DNA of 6,672 bases, taken from Actinobacteria bacterium UBA3120 (GTDB lineage: Bacteria > Actinomycetota > Actinomycetes > S36-B12). The DNA is taken from positions 1 through 6,672 of the forward strand of contig DEZY01000137.1 in the NCBI GenBank assembly GCA_002365735.1, read 5' to 3'. The number at the start of each line of letters is the position of its first letter. Positions within the stretch are counted from its first letter, which is position 1. The notes beneath the pieces are model-generated. The model did no database searches. It had not been told where the DNA came from and saw nothing but the letters and a program-made list of their open reading frames with translations. The position numbers were made by a program, and so were the translations under genes. Positions 1 through 6,055 of the stretch are shown piece by piece.

Positions 1-77
1 TACCTACTGGTAAGGGCCTCCCGGCTTACTATTGAGGGCGGTTCTGCTTTACCGGACCGTACCCGCCCAGACACAGG

Positions 78-98
78 TCAATGCCCAATCAATGCCCA
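78..98 (+). repeat. Direct repeat of TCAATGCCCA, 11-nt period, before the LCP gene
   Basis: TCAATGCCCA occurs at 78-87 and again at 89-98, separated by one base, so the copies start 11 nt apart, close to one turn of the DNA helix. It lies in the presumed 5' leader of the LCP gene. It could be a small regulator-binding site or chance; two copies alone do not settle this. Confidence 0.4.
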
Positions 99-102
99 GA
101 GT

Positions 103-107
103 AAGGA
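103..107 (+). promoter_or_regulatory. Ribosome binding site AAGGA that decides the LCP start
   Basis: AAGGA lies 5 nt before GTG at 113 and is the best Shine-Dalgarno match upstream of the LCP coding region. It supports GTG-113 over the in-frame ATG at 92. The 112 bases before the start otherwise hold only weak promoter-like sequence and a short direct repeat. No gene could be recognised there. Confidence 0.6.
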
Positions 108-112
108 TCCCC

Positions 113-1519
113 GTGAGTAACCGTCGTTGGCCCAAGGTTGTTGCAGCGCTCGCCTCAGGGGCGATTTTGGCTGTGACTGCGGTGGGCGCGGGAGTTACCT
201 CCGTCTTGGGCCAGCTCGAAGGAAATATCACCGCCCTCGACGTCTCCGATCAAACCGGAAACGCTGTTAGCAGCACCGAGTCGGTCGTTGTCGACGAAAT
301 AACTGGCGAGGTAGCCCCCTTCGATGTCCTGATCATGGGAAGTGACTCGAGGGCCGGCAAAGGCAATAAGGGCTACGGAAGTACAGCTAAATTCGGAACC
401 GCCGAGCGCTCGGACACCACGATCCTGTTGCATGTCAGCGCAGATCGTAGTGATGCAATCGCAGTGAGCATCCCCCGCGACACTCTGATTGACCTACCCA
501 CGTGCAAGAACTCCAGCGGTGAGAGCATCAGTGGTGGCACTGGGAAATTCAATGAAGCCATGTCCCGTGGCGGTCCCGGCTGCACGCTTAAGGCCGTCGA
601 GAACATGACCGGAATGGCGATTGATAACTTCATGGTGATCGATTTCGGTGGGTTTAAAGCAATTACCGAGGCAGTCGGGGGCGTTGAAATTTGCTTGAGC
701 GAGCCGGTCAACGATCCACTCAGTGGCCTCAAACTCAGCGCCGGTAACCACACCATTGCCGGTGAAGAAGCACTCGCGTTTGTGCGCGCCCGCAAGACGT
801 TAGGCGACGGATCGGACACTTCCCGAATTAGGCGCCAACAAGCATTCCTTTCCTCGATGGTTAAAAAGGTCCTTTCCGCCGGCACATTGCTCAACCCGGC
901 GGCCCTGCTCGGCGTGCTCACTGCCACCACCGAATCACTCACCGCAGATCCACAGTTGGCAAATATTGATAACCTGCGCCAACTCGCACTGAGCATGAAA
1001 GACCTGAAACCTGCAAACATTACATTCACCACAATGCCGTGGTATCCCGCAGGCGACGGCGCAAATGTGCTGATGAATAAGAAAAAAGCCAAGCCACTTC
1101 TCAAAGCCCTCAAAAACGATACCCCGTGGCCGCCGAAAGCTGCGAATGATCAACCACTGCTTCGCACCGTGCCCGAAAACATCCGCGTTGAAGTAATCAA
1201 TGGCACCGGCGTTCAGGGTGCGGGCAAGCGCGCCAAGAAAGCACTACGCCAAGAAGGCTTCGTCGTGGTTAATGTAAAAAAGGGCGACCCAGTCGCGGCA
1301 ACAACACTTATCTATGACCCCGAATGGGACAACTCGGCGAAAACGCTGGCGTACTCGGCGAACGCAACCGTGCAAGAACCTGTGAAAGGCACCGGGTCAA
1401 CCCTGCAACTGGTGATTGGCCCGGACTTCACTAGCCCGAAAGAAGTCCGAATCAGTGAAGCTCTCAAAGACAAGACTGCGAATATCAATTCTGCAGATGA
1501 AAACTACTGCGCCAGTTAA
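113..1519 (+). CDS. LCP (LytR-CpsA-Psr) family phosphotransferase with LytR_C domain
   Basis: LCP enzymes sit in the cytoplasmic membrane with an outward catalytic domain and move lipid-linked glycopolymers onto peptidoglycan. The protein has 468 residues from the chosen GTG. Residues 1-8 are short and basic, about 9-32 form one membrane segment, and the rest should be outside the cell. The LCP domain runs from about 70 to 250 and shows GSDSR (76-80), RSDTT (99-103), SIPRD (119-123), DFGGF (177-181), GGV (189-191), VRARK (224-228) and RIRRQQ (238-243), so the usual Arg and Asp residues are present. A LytR_C domain follows: RVEVINGTG at 358-366, ending near VIGPDF at 434-439. Four predicted external cysteines (131, 157, 194, 466) could form disulfides. 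GTG at 113 is preferred because AAGGA lies 5 nt upstream; an in-frame ATG at 92 and TTG at 32 lack a good site and would lengthen the cytoplasmic tail. Family assignment is secure; the polymer handled is not known. Confidence 0.93.
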   Translation: MSNRRWPKVVAALASGAILAVTAVGAGVTSVLGQLEGNITALDVSDQTGNAVSSTESVVVDEITGEVAPFDVLIMGSDSRAGKGNKGYGSTAKFGTAERSDTTILLHVSADRSDAIAVSIPRDTLIDLPTCKNSSGESISGGTGKFNEAMSRGGPGCTLKAVENMTGMAIDNFMVIDFGGFKAITEAVGGVEICLSEPVNDPLSGLKLSAGNHTIAGEEALAFVRARKTLGDGSDTSRIRRQQAFLSSMVKKVLSAGTLLNPAALLGVLTATTESLTADPQLANIDNLRQLALSMKDLKPANITFTTMPWYPAGDGANVLMNKKKAKPLLKALKNDTPWPPKAANDQPLLRTVPENIRVEVINGTGVQGAGKRAKKALRQEGFVVVNVKKGDPVAATTLIYDPEWDNSAKTLAYSANATVQEPVKGTGSTLQLVIGPDFTSPKEVRISEALKDKTANINSADENYCAS

Positions 1520-1529
1520 ATAACTGGTG
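1510..1529. terminator. Inverted repeat across the convergent stop codons, possible bidirectional terminator
   Basis: CCAGTTA (1512-1518) and TAACTGG (1521-1527) are perfect inverted copies separated by AA. A G-T wobble (1511/1528) and a C-G pair (1510/1529) can extend the stem. The repeat contains both stop codons: TAA of the LCP gene (1517-1519) and TAA of the opposing glycosyltransferase gene (complement of 1516-1518). Being symmetrical, it would fold in both transcripts. No T-run follows on either side and the stem is only moderately GC-rich, so intrinsic termination is plausible but weak. Confidence 0.45.
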
Positions 1530-2376
1530 GACGGCCAGCTTTTGTCATGGCCCACACGGTTTTCCACTTCATGGTTTTACGCCCACGTGGTCGAACCGTA
1601 ATCCCCTCCCGCATTCCAGCAATCCAGGCTTTGCGCGCACCTGAATCGCGAACCCGCAACATGGTGAGTGCCGCCCAGCTCCCGACGTAGATCGGTTCGA
1701 GGACAACCGGCAAATTACGGCGGGCCAACCAGACCCGATTGCGGGCATTCATCCGATAAAACTCTTCATGTCGAAGCGGATTGATCACCGGGTGATACAC
1801 GTCAATATCTCCGGCATACCAAGGGATAAACCCGCTGTCCCACACCCGCCACACCAGGTCGATCCCTTCATGGGCATAGAAAAATTGCTCGGGCCAACCA
1901 GCAGATAAGTCAAAAACCGACCGACGAATAACCGTAGCGCCCTCCCACAACGAAGTGGCTGCACTCGGAGTCTTGGGGTCACCCACCCGAAGTCTGGGCA
2001 CCCAACGTCCCGGGCCTTGCTCGCCGGTCGGATCCACAACCCTGGGTTGTACCAGGCCAATTTCTGGGCGGGAGGACAGCAGGGCCGCCATCCGCTCAAG
2101 AAAATGTGAATTAGGTAGTTCGGCATCGTCATCGAGAAAAAATAAGATCTCCCCCGTGACTTGTGATACTCCCGCATTTCGGCCAGCGGGGATACCAATA
2201 TTTTTGGGCAGTGCAAGGCCGGCAACGCCATTGGGTAGATCAACCGGTTCCCAACCGTTACCCACCACGACAATGTTGGTGTGCACGTTCACTTGGTTGA
2301 GTACCGAGTCAATTGCTTTGCGCAGTTCATTAGGTCGCGACCCCATGGTCAAAATGACAACGCCGAAGTTGGTCAC
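1516..2376 (-). CDS. Family 2 glycosyltransferase (GT-A fold)
   Basis: This is a 286-residue soluble or membrane-associated inverting glycosyltransferase that would transfer a sugar from a nucleotide donor. The N-terminal Rossmann-like strand VVILTMGSRP lies at 6-15. NIGIPAGRNAG at 59-69 is the usual nucleotide-binding stretch, and DDD at 82-84 is the metal-binding DxD motif. WEGATVIRRSVF at 144-155 precedes HEGIDLVWR at 169-177, which sits where many GT2 enzymes have an E-D-x-D-L-x-x-R catalytic block; the Glu and second Asp remain but the first Asp is Gly. No transmembrane bundle is seen. The GTG start at 2376 shares one base with the upstream TAG stop (TAGTG) and has no clear Shine-Dalgarno sequence, so translation is probably coupled to the CDP-alcohol phosphotransferase before it. 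It is the last gene of the operon. Donor and acceptor cannot be told. Confidence 0.9.
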   Translation of the reverse strand: MTNFGVVILTMGSRPNELRKAIDSVLNQVNVHTNIVVVGNGWEPVDLPNGVAGLALPKNIGIPAGRNAGVSQVTGEILFFLDDDAELPNSHFLERMAALLSSRPEIGLVQPRVVDPTGEQGPGRWVPRLRVGDPKTPSAATSLWEGATVIRRSVFDLSAGWPEQFFYAHEGIDLVWRVWDSGFIPWYAGDIDVYHPVINPLRHEEFYRMNARNRVWLARRNLPVVLEPIYVGSWAALTMLRVRDSGARKAWIAGMREGITVRPRGRKTMKWKTVWAMTKAGRPPVI

Positions 2377-3176
2377 TATTTCAACTTACTCGACGTCATG
2401 ATCGCCATAAAATGCCCAATAATTGTAAACACTCCAAGGATCGCCAGAAGCGCAACCAAAATTCGAGTTATTTGCAGGTCTGAGGTGAACAGATCACCGA
2501 CTGCTGCGACAAACGCCAGGATCGTGAGTTCAACCGAGTGATATGCGCGGTGAAAGGGCACAAAGCGCGCAAGTGAGCGCACCCGTCGCAATCCTGAGGC
2601 GCTCGGCACCCCAACGGATTCCTTGTCCTCGAGTTTGGGCATATTGTTGTAGGCCCGCGAGACATGCACCATGTCGTTGAGCGCTTTGTTAAACATAATG
2701 ATCAAAGCGAGTAGGGCGCCAATCAGTGGCCAGGCACTTTCAAGCCACCCGGAGTCAGGGAAACCGGCGGCGCGCAGACCTAGCGCCACGGGGATAAAGG
2801 ATTCGGCAACGTAGTGGCCAACCCGATCAAGGAATACGCCCTTGGGTGAAGAAGTTCCCCGCCAGCGCGCGATTTCTCCATCTGAGCAATCCCAGAGCAT
2901 CTGCATTTGTCCCAACAACAGCGCCAGGCTCGCACCGGGCATTCCCGGGATCAGGAGCGCCACACCGGCAAGTGCACCCGTTGCAATCATTAAATAGGTA
3001 ACACCATTAGCAGTAATCGGGGTGCGCAAAAGCAGGCTCGTGAGATAGGGGGAAATATCTCTCAAGTACACGTCAGCCACCCAATGCTCGGAGTTCTTGC
3101 GATCACGAACAGCTGGCGGTTGACACACTTGCTTAATCTGTTCAATGCTGGGGTGCGGGGGCTTGCCCGGGTTCAC
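2376..3176 (-). CDS. CDP-alcohol phosphotransferase family membrane protein, variant motif
   Basis: The family moves an alcohol-phosphate group between a CDP-linked donor and an acceptor alcohol, releasing CMP, within the membrane. The protein has 266 residues. About 1-55 is a polar N-terminal region, followed by roughly six hydrophobic segments (near 59-80, 82-95, 122-137, 148-166, 214-230 and 238-258). The signature D-x2-D-G-x2-A-R-x8-G-x3-D-x3-D is present at 96-121 as D96, D99, G100, A103, R104, G113 and D117, but the final Asp is His121. In characterised members the last Asp is proposed as the catalytic base, so activity or substrate may differ. The start is GTG in a GTGA overlap with the preceding gene, with AAAGGGG 7 nt upstream. 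Its position next to a second family member suggests successive steps or a paired complex. The family is clear; substrates are unknown. Confidence 0.88.
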   Translation of the reverse strand: MNPGKPPHPSIEQIKQVCQPPAVRDRKNSEHWVADVYLRDISPYLTSLLLRTPITANGVTYLMIATGALAGVALLIPGMPGASLALLLGQMQMLWDCSDGEIARWRGTSSPKGVFLDRVGHYVAESFIPVALGLRAAGFPDSGWLESAWPLIGALLALIIMFNKALNDMVHVSRAYNNMPKLEDKESVGVPSASGLRRVRSLARFVPFHRAYHSVELTILAFVAAVGDLFTSDLQITRILVALLAILGVFTIIGHFMAIMTSSKLK

Positions 3177-4909
3177 GAATGCGCCCCTTTCCGCGTTGAT
3201 GTGGCCTTTTCAGGCGAACTTTGAGCATTCAAGTACTGCGCCGAAGCGACAATCACACACCACATAAAGAGCCACGCTACCCCGAGGTTAAGAGCATCGT
3301 AGAACGCCGTGATCCCAATCAGGGCTGCAATCATGACAATAATTGTGCGGGAATCCCGGCCCAGCGCTCCCCAGGTGAGCCATCGAGGTGCCTGCGATCG
3401 CGCCAATGCGCGATAAAGATTGTCGTAATGGTGAAAGGCAATAATGAAAAGGTAGCCGAATGCCAATGTGATCCATTGCGGGAACCACGCGATCGCGATC
3501 CCCGCGACAACCCCCATTTCGATGAGTCGATTGACCATGGGACTTGCCCAATTCCAACGTGAACCGGGTACCCTGCGCAGGACTTTGGGCAATGAATCAA
3601 AAAGCGGACCGTTGTCGAGCTGCGCGCAAATGAGTTCAACCCCCACCGCTGTCTTGGCCCACCTTCGCGTACGCAGCACGCGTCCCACCAGCGTGTATAG
3701 CCAGGCCAGCGAAGTAAGGGCAAGTAAGGAATACAGCGCCCATAACGGCGTCAGCACGGCGGCAACGACGCTGAGCACCAGCCAGCGCTCACCGATTGGC
3801 ATGTGAATCACCTTCTTGACCCAGCGCACACCGCTTCGACTATTGACCCGGGCCGAGAAGGTCGCTGTGCCGTGACCCCATGGATCTTGTGGATCAACGA
3901 TTGAGGCGAACGGCAGCGCCGCCTCACGCATTTTCTGAATTGCGGCGAAGTTGTAGTCCCCCATGTGCCGGGCGGTTTGCACAATCATCAGGATCACAGC
4001 GACACCCCAGGCGAGTTGGGACTCAACACCGTTCACCACTGCACCAGTCGCCAAACCAGCGTAGACGGCATATTCCTTGACCCGGTCAGTTGACGCATCG
4101 AGCCAGGCACCGATCACAGAGAACCGATGGGTGGCGCGGGCCACCTCTCCATCAACGCAATCCAAGATCAGGGACAGTTGCAGCAAGAGCGCGCCAAGGA
4201 TAAGCGCCCAGCGGGCGCCTTGGGCAAAGCTCAATGCCGCGGCCACACCCACAATAAATGAAATTACCGTGACTAGGTTTGGCGACATCCGAAGCTTGAT
4301 TGCTAATGCACTCAGTGGCTTGGAAAGTTTGCGAACAACAAAGGTTGAATAGAATCCGTCATCAACTCGATTGGCTTGTAGCCCGCGAATTCGACTTTCC
4401 GGCATGGCCGCAATGTGAGCTTGCGAGGCGGTCACGTCTTCGGGTGAACGAAACCATGGGGCGTCGATCAATTCGACCGCGCGAACGCTAATTTGGGCTC
4501 GAGTAAGCGCCGCCAACACTAGCTCGGCGACTTCACTGGAATTTGCGATGATGACACCGGAACGAATGGCTTGCTCCAGATCCGCGACGGCAACCTGCGC
4601 ACGGGGAAAGTCGCGTGGATCAATGCGAACGGCGCCAACACTCTGGGCATTACCGGTATTGATGTGATGGAAACTGTTTGCGATCGCACTGATCTCATGG
4701 TGCGCAACCCGAATATTCCCTTCACGATGCGGCCGCACCGCCGCACATGTCCCGGCCAGCATGTTTTCAGTAATAGGGCTCAGTACCACAGGAGAAATGA
4801 GTAGATCTGGAGCAAGCAAAATGATTGCGGTTCCCGGGTGTGCTAACGCTGCTGAGAGCTCGGCGAGCACATCCGGCAGCTCTGCCGCCGTGTCTATTGT
4901 GCGGTTCAC
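3173..4909 (-). CDS. Multidomain CDP-alcohol phosphotransferase: decayed nucleotidyltransferase-like N-terminus, catalytic domain, DUF5941-like C-terminus
   Basis: This 578-residue protein has three parts. Residues 1-190 are a soluble alpha/beta region. Their order of blocks, ending in ELIDAPWFRSPED (146-158) and then DDGFYSTF (183-190), recalls the cytidylyltransferase half of archaeal inositol-phosphate cytidylyltransferase/DIPP synthase fusions, but no G-x-G-x-R loop is visible at the N-terminus. Residues about 195-415 are the membrane CDP-alcohol phosphotransferase domain with an intact signature: D250, D253, G254, A257, R258, G267, D271 and D275. Residues about 425-565 hold further hydrophobic segments and HHYDNLYR (493-500), resembling DUF5941 of actinobacterial proteins as I remember it. 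The GTG start at 4909 overlaps the sulfotransferase stop as GTGA, without a strong Shine-Dalgarno sequence, so coupling is likely. The length is more than twice that of a plain family member. The catalytic domain call is firm; the N-terminal reading is inference, and donor and acceptor are unknown. Confidence 0.88.
   Translation of the reverse strand: MNRTIDTAAELPDVLAELSAALAHPGTAIILLAPDLLISPVVLSPITENMLAGTCAAVRPHREGNIRVAHHEISAIANSFHHINTGNAQSVGAVRIDPRDFPRAQVAVADLEQAIRSGVIIANSSEVAELVLAALTRAQISVRAVELIDAPWFRSPEDVTASQAHIAAMPESRIRGLQANRVDDGFYSTFVVRKLSKPLSALAIKLRMSPNLVTVISFIVGVAAALSFAQGARWALILGALLLQLSLILDCVDGEVARATHRFSVIGAWLDASTDRVKEYAVYAGLATGAVVNGVESQLAWGVAVILMIVQTARHMGDYNFAAIQKMREAALPFASIVDPQDPWGHGTATFSARVNSRSGVRWVKKVIHMPIGERWLVLSVVAAVLTPLWALYSLLALTSLAWLYTLVGRVLRTRRWAKTAVGVELICAQLDNGPLFDSLPKVLRRVPGSRWNWASPMVNRLIEMGVVAGIAIAWFPQWITLAFGYLFIIAFHHYDNLYRALARSQAPRWLTWGALGRDSRTIIVMIAALIGITAFYDALNLGVAWLFMWCVIVASAQYLNAQSSPEKATSTRKGAHS
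3184..3190 (-). promoter_or_regulatory. Ribosome binding site AAAGGGG for the smaller CDP-alcohol phosphotransferase
   Basis: On the - strand AAAGGGG lies 7 nt before GTG at 3176, inside the 3' end of the preceding gene. It is the strongest Shine-Dalgarno match inside the operon and supports this GTG as the start. The other two overlapping junctions lack one this good. Confidence 0.6.
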
Positions 4910-6045
4910 TCGGAATCTTTTCGAAGCAGGGAACGTATTCCGTCTTTCTTGGTCTGCCGGTAGAGGCGTCCAGCTAGTACGCGCGAGGATGGGTCTTCAC
5001 GTGCTGAATTGATCACAGACTCAATCGCCGTGACCGCAGCGTCGATGGGGATTTGGTCCGTGAAGTCGGGCACTGGCGTTGAGGCAATGCGCGTTGTCAG
5101 GGCATCTAGGTTTCCCAGAACCTCCACCCCTGACTCGCGAATTGTGTTCACGCTTTTGATTCCCACTTGTTGGGCTGCATCCAGGGCCCAGTCCGGGGTG
5201 TGCAACTTGGGTTCACTGGGGCCGGGCTCGCGACCTTCAACCATGCCGAGGGCAACACCGCGTCGCACCAAAGTGACGTAATCGGTCCATTGCATTGATT
5301 TCTTGACTTTCTTATTAAGCCGTACGAGCACCTCGGCTTCAGCAGCTGTCATTGATCGATTGCTTGTGAGTTCCATCCGGCTGGTAAGGATGTGCGTCGG
5401 CACGTCTAGGAATTGAGCAAAAGTTTCAAACATGTATTCGCGTGGAACGTCTTCTAGCACCATCACGGTGAGGTTCTGTGAACCAACAGCGCCAGCCCAA
5501 CGACTGATTACATCTCCATGGTCATGGCGTTTCCAAAACGTTGGAGTCATTTTCGAACTACCGGGTGTCGCCAGGACGTCGGTCAACCACGCTTCATAGG
5601 GGGTGGTCATCCCGTATTTTAAATATTGCTGCCAGGAGGAGGGCAGTAACTTCCCGAGATTTCGCAGGGTGACCAGGATGTGAACCGGTCGGTCCCCAGA
5701 TCTACCCAAAGCCGAGATCGCTTCATGTGCTTGCTCTGAACTTGCTTCGCAAAAGAACTCACTGCTGATGACAACTCGGCCAGGTGCTTTCCCGGTCCGC
5801 CTCGCCAAACGATCAAAGTGTTCGCGGTCCATCACTGCGCCACCGCGGTTATTCCAACCCCAGGGACGACCCAGCAGGGCCAAAGCAGCGCGATGCTGGG
5901 CTTGTAATTTGCCCGGGTAACGGACGCTGCGGGTGGTCAGCTCCGGACGGGAGTCGGCCAGGGCCGCCTGAATGGCCGTTGTGCCCGTTTTGTGGACGCC
6001 AACATGGAGCAGCACGCCATCTGGCGCAATGGGGGAAACCGACAC
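4906..6045 (-). CDS. P-loop sulfotransferase family protein
   Basis: This protein of 379 residues is predicted to transfer sulfate from PAPS to a sugar or other hydroxyl. HVGVHKTGTTAIQAAL at 14-29 is the 5'-phosphosulfate-binding loop, with Lys19 the expected key lysine. VTLRNLGKLLPSSW at 125-138 matches the 3'-phosphate-binding motif, with Arg128 and Ser136/137 in the usual places. SSEFF at 94-98 is another stretch typical of bacterial members. No signal peptide or membrane segment is seen, so it should act in the cytoplasm. The start is taken as GTG at 6045, 10 nt after the stop of the ABC gene; a longer reading from TTG at 6099 would overlap that gene by 44 nt and add unconserved sequence. 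No strong Shine-Dalgarno sequence precedes it. Its place between an exporter component and two phosphotransferases suggests it decorates an envelope polymer. The substrate is unknown. Confidence 0.85.
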   Translation of the reverse strand: MSVSPIAPDGVLLHVGVHKTGTTAIQAALADSRPELTTRSVRYPGKLQAQHRAALALLGRPWGWNNRGGAVMDREHFDRLARRTGKAPGRVVISSEFFCEASSEQAHEAISALGRSGDRPVHILVTLRNLGKLLPSSWQQYLKYGMTTPYEAWLTDVLATPGSSKMTPTFWKRHDHGDVISRWAGAVGSQNLTVMVLEDVPREYMFETFAQFLDVPTHILTSRMELTSNRSMTAAEAEVLVRLNKKVKKSMQWTDYVTLVRRGVALGMVEGREPGPSEPKLHTPDWALDAAQQVGIKSVNTIRESGVEVLGNLDALTTRIASTPVPDFTDQIPIDAAVTAIESVINSAREDPSSRVLAGRLYRQTKKDGIRSLLRKDSE

Positions 6046-6055
6046 GTGGGCCAGC

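Noticed and set aside
1..77. Promoter for the LCP gene (TACTAT at 26-31 or TTGAGG at 32-37 as hexamers)
   Set aside because: Neither hexamer has a correctly spaced partner of reasonable quality, so I do not annotate a promoter. The promoter may lie outside the window or be of another sigma type.
32..112. N-terminal extension of the LCP protein from TTG at 32 or ATG at 92
   Set aside because: Neither has a convincing ribosome binding site, while GTG at 113 has AAGGA at 5 nt and gives the usual short cytoplasmic tail before the membrane segment.
373..1113. 246-codon open frame antisense to the LCP gene
   Set aside because: It has no recognisable family motif, mirrors a well-supported LCP coding frame and lacks a ribosome binding site. 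It is a shadow of the real gene, as are the other long frames on the opposite strands.
1785..2273. 162-codon open frame within the glycosyltransferase gene in another - strand frame
   Set aside because: It shows no domain motif, and the overlapping frame carries the complete GT2 motifs with the DxD site.
2376..4909. Tandem duplication as origin of the two CDP-alcohol phosphotransferase genes
   Set aside because: They share only the family signature and general topology. Lengths, flanking domains and sequence outside the motif differ strongly, so a recent duplication is not supported.
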